A stretch of 64,000 nucleotides of DNA from the NCBI GenBank assembly GCA_018335875.1, contig JAGXRN010000042.1, positions 62,001 through 126,000 on the forward strand. The letters run 5' to 3'. Below, piece after piece: positions 17,427 through 26,044 of the stretch. The position numbers were made by a program, and so were the translations under genes. This stretch comes from Dethiobacter sp. (GTDB lineage Bacteria > Bacillota > Dethiobacteria > Dethiobacterales > Dethiobacteraceae). The notes under the pieces were generated by a model. It was not told the origin of the DNA and did no database searches. It saw nothing but the letters and a program-made list of their open reading frames with translations. Position 1 is the stretch's first letter. The number at the start of each line of letters is the position of its first letter.

Positions 17427-18048
17427 GATTCCACCCCCTTTTCTCCTTTAGATGCAGAACCGGATGAATTTGTTCCTCTTTTTTCAGATAAAGATCGCGC
17501 AATCTGGAGCGGGCCCGGTTTAAGCGTGATTTGACTGTACCCATTGTAACCTGAAGTGCATCGGCAATTTCCAGGTAGCTGTAACCTTCCAAATCACGCA
17601 TTACCAATACAAGGCGCTGGTCAGGGGGGAGCATAGCCAACAATTCATTTATTTCATTCTGTAATTCCAGATTGACAGCAACTGTTAATGGATCAGGGTC
17701 GCTGCAGGGCAGTGTCAGCGCCATCTCTCCCTCTTCTGTCTCGAGAGGTTTATCAATAGAGACTGTACTTGGCCTGCTGTCCCGCCGCCTGCGTTCATCA
17801 AGGCAGGTATTTGTCACAATGCGATAGAGCCAGGTGGAGAAAGAAGATTGCCCGCGAAATGAAGGGAGAGCCTTGTATACTTTTGTGAAAGCCTCCTGGG
17901 CCAGGTCTGCGGCATCATCAGGGTTGCGCGACATGCGGTAGCAGAGGGAATAAACTTTCTTTTCATATTTCTGCATCAGCGTGTCAAAAGCATATAAATC
18001 CCCATTTTGACAGCTCTTAACCAGAACCATATCGTCGCTAACCTGCAA
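17416..18048 (-). CDS. ECF sigma factor (SigW/RpoE-like)
   Basis: A 210-residue group 4 sigma factor. Region 2 is seen in DLYAFDTLMQKYEKKVYSLC and DAADLAQEAFTKVYKAL, with FSTWLYRIVTNTCLDERRR; region 4 in LPPDQRLVLVMRDLEGYSY and ALQVTMGTVKSRLNRARSRL, the promoter -35 helix-turn-helix. The frame opens at TTG 18048, seven bases after AGGTG; ATG 18030 is an alternative. Controlled by the overlapping anti-sigma gene. Being first in a row with polA, mutM and ytaF suggests readthrough into repair genes. Confidence 0.92.
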   Translation of the reverse strand: MQVSDDMVLVKSCQNGDLYAFDTLMQKYEKKVYSLCYRMSRNPDDAADLAQEAFTKVYKALPSFRGQSSFSTWLYRIVTNTCLDERRRRDSRPSTVSIDKPLETEEGEMALTLPCSDPDPLTVAVNLELQNEINELLAMLPPDQRLVLVMRDLEGYSYLEIADALQVTMGTVKSRLNRARSRLRDLYLKKEEQIHPVLHLKEKRGWNHDL

Positions 18049-18138
18049 TTTTTTTCACCTACTCTCTTCTCTGCACTGATAAAATAAGCAGGCAATTTAC
18101 ACTGCAGCTGATAAGCCCTGAAGTCCTGCTCCGCAAAT

Positions 18139-18158
18139 AAGGCGCCAAACAGCGCCTT
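18139..18158 (-). terminator. hairpin after ribH, probable weak terminator
   Basis: AAGGCGC and GCGCCTT form a 7-bp stem with a six-base loop, 15 bases after the ribH stop. The tail on the minus strand is ATTTGCG, so the U-tract is poor. Confidence 0.5.
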
Positions 18159-18173
18159 AACTTTATTAGTTCA

Positions 18174-18641
18174 TCAGGATATCTTTTTAGTCAGGTCAGC
18201 CATTTCTATGGCGCTGAGAGCGGCATCCCAACCCTTGTTCCCGCCCTTTGTGCCGGCGCGTTCAATTGCCTGCTCAATGGTGTCACTGGTGATAATGCCA
18301 AACACCGTGGGTACCCCGCTGTCAAGCGCAACCTTGGCTATTCCTTTTGTTACCTCGCCTGATACATATTCGAAATGAGGCGTGGCGCCGCGAATGACAG
18401 CACCCAGGCAAATAATTGCGTCATATCTGCCGCTGCGTGCCATTTTCTGTGCTATGAGGGGAACCTCAAAAGCTCCCGGCACCCAGGCAACCGCAATATT
18501 CTCCTCAAGGGCTTCGTGTCTCTTTAAGGCATCCAGGCAGCCGCTGAGCAGCTTGCTGGAAATAAACTCATTAAAGCGCGACACTATAATACCAAATCGA
18601 TAGTCTCTGGCCACAAGTTGACCTTCATAAAGATTAGTCAA
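18174..18641 (-). CDS. ribH: 6,7-dimethyl-8-ribityllumazine synthase
   Basis: A 155-residue lumazine synthase, which condenses the ribityl-uracil intermediate with dihydroxybutanone phosphate. Typical segments are [36 protein letters not shown] and [15 protein letters not shown] (substrate-binding loops), and the C-terminal [18 protein letters not shown]. Length is standard. Last gene of the rib operon, 34 bp after ribBA; usually assembles into a large icosahedral shell. Confidence 0.96.
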   Translation of the reverse strand: MTNLYEGQLVARDYRFGIIVSRFNEFISSKLLSGCLDALKRHEALEENIAVAWVPGAFEVPLIAQKMARSGRYDAIICLGAVIRGATPHFEYVSGEVTKGIAKVALDSGVPTVFGIITSDTIEQAIERAGTKGGNKGWDAALSAIEMADLTKKIS

Positions 18642-18675
18642 TGTAAATCCTCCTCTGATAATTAATTATTACCTA

Positions 18676-19884
18676 TTAAACATGGCAACGGGAGCCTAAG
18701 ATATGTCCGAGTTTATTTTTCTTGGTGTCAAGGTAGCCCTCATTAAATTCACACAAAGGCACCTCCAGCGGCACACGTTCTGCCAACGACAGGCCGTAAC
18801 CCTCCAGCCCTTTTATCTTGCGCGGGTTATTGGTGAGAAGCCTGATTTTCTTTACTCCCAAATCGACCAGGATCTGAGCTCCCACACCGTAGTCGCGCAG
18901 GTCGGGAGCAAAACCAAGTTCCTCGTTGGCCTCAACAGTGTCCTTGCCCTTGTCCTGCAGGGCATAAGCCCTTATTTTATTTACCAGTCCGATACCCCTG
19001 CCCTCCTGGCGCATATAAACAAGTACTCCCCTGCCTTCATCCTCAATCATCTTAAGCGCATGAGCAAGCTGCGAGCCACAGTCACAACGAAGGGAGTGGA
19101 AGACATCGCCTGTCATGCACTCCGAATGCACACGCACCAAAACTGAATCTTCCGGACTAATTGTGCCTTTTACCAGCGCCAGATGTTCAAGCCTGTCCAC
19201 ACTGTTTTCATATGCAATGACTCTGAACTCTCCAAACATTGTGGGCAGCACTGCTTCTGCCGCTCTCTTCACCAACTTTTCTTTATGCATGCGGTATTTA
19301 ATAAGAGCGGCGATTGTTACAATTTTCAGATTGTGGGCTTTGCCAAACTCCATCAGTTGAGGGACCCTGGCCATTGTCCCGTCCTCGCTCATAATTTCAC
19401 AGATTACACCTGCAGGATAGAGACCCGCCAGTTTGGCTAAATCAACGGCGGCCTCTGTATGACCCGCCCGGCGCAGCACTCCACCATCCATAGCTATAAG
19501 AGGGAATATGTGGCCCGGGCGGCGCAGATCATCCGGCTTTGAGGCCGGATCGATCATGGTTTTGACTGTCAGCGCGCGCTCCACAGCTGAAATACCGGTT
19601 GCCGTGTCTTTTGCATCGACGGAAACAGTAAATGCAGTATTATGGGAATCTGTATTCCTCAATACCATCAGCGGAATTTCAAGCTCGCCGGCCCGCTCAG
19701 CGGTTATGGGCATACAGATTAAGCCGCAGGCATACCTGGCCATAAAATTGATGGCTTCAGTGGTCGCCATTTCAGCGGCTATTATCAGGTCGCCTTCATT
19801 TTCTCTGTCTTCGTCATCCACCACAATAATCATTTTCCCCTGCCGCAGCTCTTCAATAGCTTCTTCAATTTTGTTAAATACCAT
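18676..19884 (-). CDS. ribBA: bifunctional dihydroxybutanone-phosphate synthase / GTP cyclohydrolase II
   Basis: A 402-residue fusion. The N-terminal half (about 1-200) is RibB, with [17 protein letters not shown] acidic metal site and [13 protein letters not shown]. The C-terminal half is RibA, with zinc ligands in [18 protein letters not shown] and the GTP-site RQEGRGIGL. Both committed steps toward lumazine thus come from one protein, the common Firmicute arrangement. It lies 13 bp after ribE under the same riboswitch. Confidence 0.96.
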   Translation of the reverse strand: MVFNKIEEAIEELRQGKMIIVVDDEDRENEGDLIIAAEMATTEAINFMARYACGLICMPITAERAGELEIPLMVLRNTDSHNTAFTVSVDAKDTATGISAVERALTVKTMIDPASKPDDLRRPGHIFPLIAMDGGVLRRAGHTEAAVDLAKLAGLYPAGVICEIMSEDGTMARVPQLMEFGKAHNLKIVTIAALIKYRMHKEKLVKRAAEAVLPTMFGEFRVIAYENSVDRLEHLALVKGTISPEDSVLVRVHSECMTGDVFHSLRCDCGSQLAHALKMIEDEGRGVLVYMRQEGRGIGLVNKIRAYALQDKGKDTVEANEELGFAPDLRDYGVGAQILVDLGVKKIRLLTNNPRKIKGLEGYGLSLAERVPLEVPLCEFNEGYLDTKKNKLGHILGSRCHV

Positions 19885-19897
19885 TTATGCTCCTCCT

Positions 19898-20551
19898 CTA
19901 TTGTATAAAGCCGTTGGCTTTCAGAAAATCAATGCTAATGTCCTTCTGCTGTCTCATATCCTGGTATGAACTAAGAAGACGCTCAACATATTTACCAATC
20001 ATATCATTCTCCAGGTTTACCATGTCACCGGTCCTGCGGTCACCCAATGTTGTCTCTGCCGCTGTATGGGGAATTACAGACACTGAAAACGAATCCAGGT
20101 TGACATTGGCCACTGTCAGTGAAATCCCGTCAATGGCGATACTCCCTTTGGGTACTATAAAGCGCAGTACTTCGGGAGAAGCATTGAAGTGAATAACTAC
20201 AGCGTTTCCTTCGTTGTGCTTTTCGCGCAGCCTGCCTGTGCCGTCAATATGGCCGCTGACAAGGTGTCCTCCCAACCTTCCTCCCAGAGCCAACGCCCTT
20301 TCAAGATTTACCCTGTGGCCGGCTTTGAGGCCGATTAAGTTGGTTTTACGCAGTGTCTCAGGCATTACATCAGCTAAAAAAGTCTGGCCGGAGAATGACA
20401 CAACAGTAAGACAAACCCCGTTTATCGCAATGCTGTCGCCCATGCGAATGTCGGACAAAACTTTCCTGGCCTCGATTTTAATCTTAGCCGATTCACTCCG
20501 CACCTCCAGTGCCCTGACAGTCCCCATTTCTTCAATAATTCCGGTAAACAA
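19898..20551 (-). CDS. ribE: riboflavin synthase alpha subunit
   Basis: A 217-residue protein with two lumazine-binding barrels. Each half starts with a recognisable repeat, MFTGIIEEMGTV at the N terminus and GRLGGHLVSGHIDGTG near residue 90. It dismutates two lumazines to riboflavin and the ribityl pyrimidine. The C-terminal helix mediates trimerisation. Located 11 bp after ribD. Confidence 0.96.
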   Translation of the reverse strand: MFTGIIEEMGTVRALEVRSESAKIKIEARKVLSDIRMGDSIAINGVCLTVVSFSGQTFLADVMPETLRKTNLIGLKAGHRVNLERALALGGRLGGHLVSGHIDGTGRLREKHNEGNAVVIHFNASPEVLRFIVPKGSIAIDGISLTVANVNLDSFSVSVIPHTAAETTLGDRRTGDMVNLENDMIGKYVERLLSSYQDMRQQKDISIDFLKANGFIQ

Positions 20552-20562
20552 GACTCATCCCC

Positions 20563-21684
20563 CTATTCTGTACAGCCTTTATCATCCGCTGTGGAAACGT
20601 ATCCTGTGACAAGCACGTCACAATCATAGCGGCTTATTTCAATGTTGGTCAAATGCCAGGCTTCGTCGACTCTGGCCACGCCTTCGCCGCCAATAGGGGA
20701 GGGCGCCTTGTCTCCGCCAAACAGCAGCGGCGCCACAAAGAAGTAAACCTTATCCACAAGTCCCGCTGCCAGCATTGAGTAGTTGAGGGCGCTTCCTCCC
20801 TCCACCAGCACCGAAGTAATCTCCCGCCCACCAAGTTCAGCCATCAATTTATCCAGCGGCACACGGCCGTCATCACCCGGAGGCAGTTGTATTACATCCA
20901 CTCCATTATCCCTTAACGCGTCAACACTCTCTGCAGACGCCGCAGTTGTGGCAACCAGCAGTGTCCTGCCTGCTTTATTGGCAATAACAGCAGCTTCCAG
21001 CGGCGTCCTGGCGTGGCTGTCCACAACGATACGAAGGGGGTCGGGGCCGGCTTCCGGCAATCTTGTGGTAAGCCTTGGATTATCGGCGACCACAGTGCCA
21101 ACACCCACCATAATCGCATCATTCCGGCGCCGCAGACGGTGCCCGAATTCACGCGAACGTTCGCTGGAAATCCACCGTGAAGCGCCTGTCCTGGTGGCTA
21201 TTTTCCCATCAAGGGTCATGGCTGCTTTCATAGTAACAAACGGTCTGCGGGTGGTTATATATTTGATATAAGATTCATTGAGGCGGGAGGCTTTTTCTTC
21301 CAGTACGCCGGTCTTCACTTTAATACGCGCCGCATGAAGCTGTGCCAACCCCTGGCCGTTAACAAGCGGGTTGGGGTCTTGCATAGCCACCACCACTTTC
21401 CTGACCCCTGCCTGAATAATACGGTCAGTACATGGCGGCGTACTCCCCGTATGAGAACATGGCTCCAGCGTTACGTACAATGTGGCTCCCCGCGCCTCTT
21501 CCTTAGCTGCCTCCAGCGCGAATATTTCGGCGTGCGGCCCCCCGGCCCGGTGGTGGTATCCTGTACCGATTACCTTCCCGTTTTTAGCCAATACAGCGCC
21601 TACCATTGGATTTGGACTTGTTTCTCCCAGTCCCTGAACCGCCAGGTCAAGTGCCAGCCACATATATCGTTCGTCCGCTTCCAT
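20563..21684 (-). CDS. ribD: bifunctional riboflavin deaminase/reductase RibD
   Basis: A 373-residue enzyme with an N-terminal zinc deaminase (PHAEIFALEAA, PCSHTGSTPPC) and a C-terminal NADPH reductase (MTLDGKIATRTGASRWIS, then VLVEGGSALNYSMLAAGLVDK). It carries out steps two and three from GTP. The frame stays open to 21765 but that part overlaps the riboswitch terminator, so I place the start at ATG 21684 (EADERYMWLALDLA). The ribosome site AGAGAGG is about 11 bases upstream. First gene of ribD-ribE-ribBA-ribH. Confidence 0.95.
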   Translation of the reverse strand: MEADERYMWLALDLAVQGLGETSPNPMVGAVLAKNGKVIGTGYHHRAGGPHAEIFALEAAKEEARGATLYVTLEPCSHTGSTPPCTDRIIQAGVRKVVVAMQDPNPLVNGQGLAQLHAARIKVKTGVLEEKASRLNESYIKYITTRRPFVTMKAAMTLDGKIATRTGASRWISSERSREFGHRLRRRNDAIMVGVGTVVADNPRLTTRLPEAGPDPLRIVVDSHARTPLEAAVIANKAGRTLLVATTAASAESVDALRDNGVDVIQLPPGDDGRVPLDKLMAELGGREITSVLVEGGSALNYSMLAAGLVDKVYFFVAPLLFGGDKAPSPIGGEGVARVDEAWHLTNIEISRYDCDVLVTGYVSTADDKGCTE

Positions 21685-21712
21685 CCTCGCCAACACCTCT
21701 CTTTGGGAAATT

Positions 21713-21737
21713 AAAAACCCCGGCTCCCCAGGGTTTT
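21713..21737 (-). terminator. FMN-riboswitch expression-platform terminator
   Basis: AAAACCC (21731-21737) and GGGTTTT (21714-21720) form a stem followed by T-rich sequence on the minus strand, between the aptamer and the ribD ATG. FMN binding should favour this hairpin and stop transcription. Confidence 0.8.
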
Positions 21738-21754
21738 GCATAGGAAAAAGAATC

Positions 21755-21872
21755 CCTTCCCCCATCCAGACTTTTCTGTCGGCTCCGGAATCTCACCGGA
21801 TCAGCCACCTGGCTCGCGGGCTGTACCGCCGGTTAGGAATTGAAGGAAACCCTTCTCACCTGACCCTGAAGG
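21755..21872 (-). promoter_or_regulatory. FMN riboswitch (RFN element)
   Basis: On the minus strand the RFN core is plain: outer stem CCTTC/GAAGG, then TCAGGGTCAGGTGAG, ACCGGCGGTACAGCCCGCGAG, GGTGAGATTCCGGAGCCGAC and AGTCTGGATGG. These are the near-invariant FMN-aptamer segments in the correct order. It controls the four rib genes by attenuation through the terminator at 21713-21737. Confidence 0.96.
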
Positions 21873-21886
21873 AAAATAACGCTTAT

Positions 21887-21892
21887 ATTATA
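21887..21892 (-). promoter_or_regulatory. -10 element of the rib operon promoter
   Basis: A perfect TATAAT on the minus strand lies 15 bases before the riboswitch. The -35 region falls at the end of rpe and is weak. It would give a short leader beginning at the aptamer. Confidence 0.55.
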
Positions 21893-21907
21893 GCATATAG
21901 CAATGTA

Positions 21908-22561
21908 TTAAACTAACTTTTTTTCAGTCTGAAGCATCTTGATAGCTTTTATCGCATCTGCTGCCTTAAAAATGGAAGTACCGGCTACCAGGACATTAGC
22001 TCCCGCTTCTGTAACAAGGGGCGCAGTCACATCATTTATACCGCCGTCTACCGCAATATCAACTTCCCTGCTGCCGAGCATTTTGCGTAAAGATCTTATT
22101 TTCGGCAGTACTGCAGGGATAAAGCTCTGTCCGCCAAACCCTGGGTTGACGCTCATAATCAGCACCAGGTCCAGCTCATCGAGAACATATTCAATTGCCG
22201 ACAGCGGCGTTGCCGGATTAACAGCAACACCGGCTTTTTTACCAAGCCCCTTTATCGTCTGCAGCACTCTGTGCAGATGTGTGCATGCTTCGGCAGATAC
22301 AGTTATCAGGTCTGCTCCGGCATCGGCAAATTCAGCAATAAACATCTCCGGCCTCTCAATCATCAGGTGTACATCGAAAAAAAGGCTGGTTTTTTCTCTC
22401 AGAGCCCTTACAACAAGCGGTCCTATGGTGATGTTAGGCACAAAATGACCGTCCATTACGTCGAAATGGAGCCAGTGGGCGCCGCCGGATTCCACTCTCT
22501 TAACTTCCTCCGCCAGGCACGAAAAGTCAGCAGATAAAAGAGAAGGGGCAATTTTTATCAT
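21908..22561 (-). CDS. rpe: ribulose-phosphate 3-epimerase
   Basis: A 217-residue TIM-barrel metalloenzyme interconverting ribulose-5-P and xylulose-5-P. Motifs: [43 protein letters not shown] and DGGIN near the C-terminal phosphate site. Length is typical. It follows rsgA by 5 bp, the common Firmicute neighbourhood (prkC-rsgA-rpe). Confidence 0.97.
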   Translation of the reverse strand: MIKIAPSLLSADFSCLAEEVKRVESGGAHWLHFDVMDGHFVPNITIGPLVVRALREKTSLFFDVHLMIERPEMFIAEFADAGADLITVSAEACTHLHRVLQTIKGLGKKAGVAVNPATPLSAIEYVLDELDLVLIMSVNPGFGGQSFIPAVLPKIRSLRKMLGSREVDIAVDGGINDVTAPLVTEAGANVLVAGTSIFKAADAIKAIKMLQTEKKLV

Positions 22562-22566
22562 TTACG

Positions 22567-23442
22567 CTAATAGCTCCTTTCCTGTGCAAATACCTCATTC
22601 AGAATAACCAGATAGCTGCTATAGCGGACAGATGAAAGTTCCTCTGCTTCTGATGCCGCTTTGACAGCACACCCCGGTTCACTCCTGTGCATACAGCCGT
22701 TAAAGCGGCAGTGCGCAGCATAACTCTCAAATTCAGGAAAATAGTGTCCCAGTTGACGCGGCAAGACACCATCCAATTCCAGTTGGCTGAACCCGGGAGT
22801 ATCAGCTACAAGGCCGCCTCCATCCACGGGAAGAAGCTCAACATGGCGTGTGGTATGCCTGCCCCGTCCAAGCCTGTCGGAAATTTCCCCTGTTCTTAGA
22901 GTAAGTCCTTCCTGCATGCAGTTGAGAAGTGAGGATTTGCCGACTCCTGAAGGGCCTGCCAGCACTGATACCCTGTCTTTGAAAATAGCAGCCAGCTGTT
23001 CAATACCCTGACGCTTTAAAGCACTTGTACCAAACACTGTATAGCCTGCTTTCCCATACACATCGCGCAAACTGTTAAGCTCGTTATTCAAAGCGAGATC
23101 GAGCTTATTCATACAGATAAAGGCCTCTAAGCCCTGGGCTTCCGACTGCACAAGCAGCCTGTCCAGCAGATGAAATGAAAGAGGCGGATCATGTGGGGAA
23201 CATACAATAACTACCTGGTCAACATTGGCAACCTGCGGCCGCTTCAAATGGTTGCGGCGAGGCAAAATGTTTTCCAGCACCCCTTCGCCAGCCGACAGAG
23301 GAGTAAACTCAGCATGGTCACCCACTATTATGGTGACGCCTTCTTTTTTTAAACGCCCGCGCGCGCGACAGCGGCAGATATTACTGTCTTCATCCCGCAC
23401 GTCACAAAATCCACCGAGCGCCCTGATAATAGTCCCCTGCAG
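22567..23442 (-). CDS. rsgA: ribosome biogenesis GTPase RsgA (probable CTG start)
   Basis: A circularly permuted GTPase that checks 30S maturation. It has an N-terminal OB fold, G4 MNKLD, P-loop GPSGVGKSSLLN, G3 DTPG and a C-terminal zinc knuckle with Cys/His (CRFNGCMH, then CAV). The first ATG/GTG in frame (GTG 23400) would delete the first OB strand. In frame upstream, before a TGA, lies LQGTIIRALGGFCDV, which matches the usual RsgA N terminus, and CTG 23442 has GAGGTGA six bases upstream. I therefore take CTG as the start (291 residues). Confidence 0.85.
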   Translation of the reverse strand: MQGTIIRALGGFCDVRDEDSNICRCRARGRLKKEGVTIIVGDHAEFTPLSAGEGVLENILPRRNHLKRPQVANVDQVVIVCSPHDPPLSFHLLDRLLVQSEAQGLEAFICMNKLDLALNNELNSLRDVYGKAGYTVFGTSALKRQGIEQLAAIFKDRVSVLAGPSGVGKSSLLNCMQEGLTLRTGEISDRLGRGRHTTRHVELLPVDGGGLVADTPGFSQLELDGVLPRQLGHYFPEFESYAAHCRFNGCMHRSEPGCAVKAASEAEELSSVRYSSYLVILNEVFAQERSY

Positions 23443-23468
23443 TTGGTATCACCTCTTAAATTTCCTCT

Positions 23469-25271
23469 TTAATTAGGGAAGTTAATCTTTTTATAATAAT
23501 CGCGCCAGCGCACCTCAACTGTGCCGTGACCGACACCTGTAACGATAAAAGTACCTCCTGAGCTTTGATGAAATTCCACTCTTTCTCCGTTTAAATCTTT
23601 GATAGTCACTGTCACTGTTTCACCGACAGGGATTTGGGCGGTATCAATCGTGATTCCATACTCTCTGGTGTCTCCGCCGCTTCTTTCTTTGCTCACAACC
23701 AGGTCCACAAAATCTCCTGCCTGCACAAGCTCCCCGGCAGCTGGGAATTGTTCATAAACAAATCCCGGCGCAACATTTGGGTTTTCCCTATGTGCCACGT
23801 TACGTACCGTCAGCCCAAACAGAGCAGCCCAGTCCTCGGCATCGGCCAGTGTTGAACCTATCAGGTTTTTCATTGGAAACGGACGCCCGCCCAGGCTTAC
23901 TGTTATTATTACTGTTGACCCCCTGACAAGGCTGAACCCTTCACTGGGATCCTGGCGGACAACTGTGCCGGGGGCCTCTTCTCTGTACTCTTCCCGGGTT
24001 TCGGGATTAAAACCCAAACCTCTCAGTATTATCGTAGCTTCCAGTTCAGTCCTGTTTAGGACGCTTGGCACTTCGACCATGATGGGGCCTGTACTGAGAG
24101 TCAGCTCAATCTCCCGTGTCTGCTTAACTCTTCGGCCTGCGGCAGGATCCTGGCGCAGCACATGTCCTGACGGTATTGTTTCATCCGGAGCTTCGTCAAC
24201 TATTTTAGGCTTGAGTCCCACATCTCCCAGTATCTTTGTTGCCCTGGAAATACTCTCCCCTTCCACGGACGGTACCTCCACTTCCGGAACCACCATGATG
24301 GAGCGAAGATGTGAGATACCTACTGTAAGCAGGACGGCAAAAGCAAGTAAAAGTACGATTATTACCCAGCGCCAGATTAAAGCTTTTCTTTTTTTCTTTT
24401 TTTCAGGCCGTGCCTTTTCTTCCGGGGGCTTACTGCTTACTGGACTGATAGGTTTGCCGTTTAGCCAGTCTGTAAGGTCTGATAAGATTTCCCGCGCCGA
24501 TTGGTAGCGTCTCTCAGGGTCTTTTTCCACAGCTTTACGGATAACCTGCCACAGCGGCACAGGTATATCGGCGTTGATTGTACGGGGGTCGGGAAAAGGA
24601 TCCTGTACGTGTTTAAGTGCTATTGATACCGGCGACTCTCCCTCATAGGGGACAGCTCCGGTAAGCATCTCATAGAGGACCACTCCCAGCGAGTAAATAT
24701 CTGACTTTTCACCTGTCTGGCCGCCTCTGGCCTGCTCGGGAGAAAAGTAGTGGACAGAGCCCAAAATAGCACCGTCATAGGTAACCGTGGTAGAGGTCAC
24801 AGCCTGGGCGATACCAAAGTCAGTGACTTTAACCCGGCCCTCTTCATTAATCAGAATGTTATGAGGCTTCACATCACGGTGGATAATGCCATGACGGTGG
24901 GCATGATCAAGGGCATGGGCAATCTGGCAGGCATAATCAACTGCCATCTTCAGCGGGAGTTGTCCCATCTGTTCAACAAGTTCTTTAAGCGATTTCCCCT
25001 TGATGTATTCCATAACTATATAATGGATGCCGTCTTCATAGCCAACGTCGTAAATACTTACTATATTGGGGTGTGAAAGGCTGGCAGCCGCCTGTGCTTC
25101 GCGCCTGAAACGGCGCACAAAGTCCTGGTCGCTTACATACTCCGGACGCAGTACTTTAACAGTCACGCTGCGGTTTAAGAGGATATCCAGGCCCCTGTAG
25201 ACAAAGGCCGTCCCCCCGTCGCCAATTTTTTCAACCACCCGGTAACGGTTCCCCAGAATTTTCCCAATCAT
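23469..25271 (-). CDS. prkC: PASTA-domain serine/threonine protein kinase
   Basis: A 600-residue membrane kinase of the PrkC/Stk type. The cytoplasmic kinase domain (about 1-265) has Lys 39 in VTVKVLR, HRDVKPHN (Asp 133) and DFG at 151-153. A Lys/Arg-rich juxtamembrane stretch leads to one membrane helix near 300-325. Outside are three PASTA repeats (beginning EVPSVEGE, EVPSVLNR and PMKNLIGS), which bind peptidoglycan or muropeptides, and a C-terminal beta segment. Controls cell wall metabolism and, in spore formers, germination. Its phosphatase is encoded just upstream. Confidence 0.95.
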   Translation of the reverse strand: MIGKILGNRYRVVEKIGDGGTAFVYRGLDILLNRSVTVKVLRPEYVSDQDFVRRFRREAQAAASLSHPNIVSIYDVGYEDGIHYIVMEYIKGKSLKELVEQMGQLPLKMAVDYACQIAHALDHAHRHGIIHRDVKPHNILINEEGRVKVTDFGIAQAVTSTTVTYDGAILGSVHYFSPEQARGGQTGEKSDIYSLGVVLYEMLTGAVPYEGESPVSIALKHVQDPFPDPRTINADIPVPLWQVIRKAVEKDPERRYQSAREILSDLTDWLNGKPISPVSSKPPEEKARPEKKKKRKALIWRWVIIVLLLAFAVLLTVGISHLRSIMVVPEVEVPSVEGESISRATKILGDVGLKPKIVDEAPDETIPSGHVLRQDPAAGRRVKQTREIELTLSTGPIMVEVPSVLNRTELEATIILRGLGFNPETREEYREEAPGTVVRQDPSEGFSLVRGSTVIITVSLGGRPFPMKNLIGSTLADAEDWAALFGLTVRNVAHRENPNVAPGFVYEQFPAAGELVQAGDFVDLVVSKERSGGDTREYGITIDTAQIPVGETVTVTIKDLNGERVEFHQSSGGTFIVTGVGHGTVEVRWRDYYKKINFPN

Positions 25272-25309
25272 GTCTTCACCTCGAGTTTTACTCCGCTCCG
25301 TATTAACTG

Positions 25310-26044
25310 CTACAGTTGGACGAGGACAGCTGTTATATTATCTGTACCGCCTCTTTCATTGGCCAGAGACACCAGTTTCTCCAGTATACTTCTAATGTCT
25401 TCACCGGCAACTGCGACTGCGTGTATTTCTTCGTTGTCAACAAGGCTGTGGAGGCCGTCACTGCAGAGCAGAACCGTATCTCCCGGACGGCAAGCCAAGG
25501 GCATGATGTCAAAATCAACAGATTTATCAGTACCAAGCGCCCTGGTCAGGATATGTCGCTGAGGATGGCAGTTGGTTTCCTCTTCACTGAGCTGTCCGTT
25601 TCGCACCAGTTGTGTGACAAGTGTATGGTCCTCAGTCAGGTGAAATATGCCGTCATTATTGATTAAATATGCCCGGCTGTCCCCGATATGTCCCAGCCAA
25701 TAACGGCCATAGAAACCAAACAACATCGTAAGCGTGGTGCCCATACCGGCCTGGGAACGTTCTGAAAGCCCAACATCCAACACGCTTAGATTGGCGTAAT
25801 CCAGCATTGTTTTAATAAAGTCAGGCACACTCATCCCCGCATCTTCCAGCAGTTTTGCCCCGTGCTCCGCCACGTGCCTGCGGACACATTCGAGTGCTAA
25901 GTTGCTGGCCACCTCCCCGGCAGCGTGCCCGCCCATTCCGTCGGCTACGGCATACAACCTGAAAGCACCGTCGTTACAGAGAAGATAGGAGTCTTCATTT
26001 TTTTCCCTGACTTTTCCCCTGTCGCTTATCCCTGCGGCATCCAT
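25310..26044 (-). CDS. prpC: PP2C-type serine/threonine phosphatase
   Basis: A 244-residue Mn/Mg-dependent phosphatase opposing the PASTA kinase encoded next. Metal-binding motifs are visible: GKVREKNEDSYL, ADGMGGHAAGE, LGHIGDSRAYL, LLCSDGLHSLVD and GGTDNITAVLV. I prefer ATG 26044 because GGGGGAG lies eight bases upstream; GTG 26053 is in frame. The start overlaps the 3' end of rlmN by about 50 bp in another frame, suggesting tight coupling. Confidence 0.94.
   Translation of the reverse strand: MDAAGISDRGKVREKNEDSYLLCNDGAFRLYAVADGMGGHAAGEVASNLALECVRRHVAEHGAKLLEDAGMSVPDFIKTMLDYANLSVLDVGLSERSQAGMGTTLTMLFGFYGRYWLGHIGDSRAYLINNDGIFHLTEDHTLVTQLVRNGQLSEEETNCHPQRHILTRALGTDKSVDFDIMPLACRPGDTVLLCSDGLHSLVDNEEIHAVAVAGEDIRSILEKLVSLANERGGTDNITAVLVQL

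Noticed and set aside
20783-21271. 162-codon plus-strand frame opposite ribD
   Set aside because: Low-complexity Ser/Thr-rich translation typical of the complement of an alanine- and valine-rich gene.
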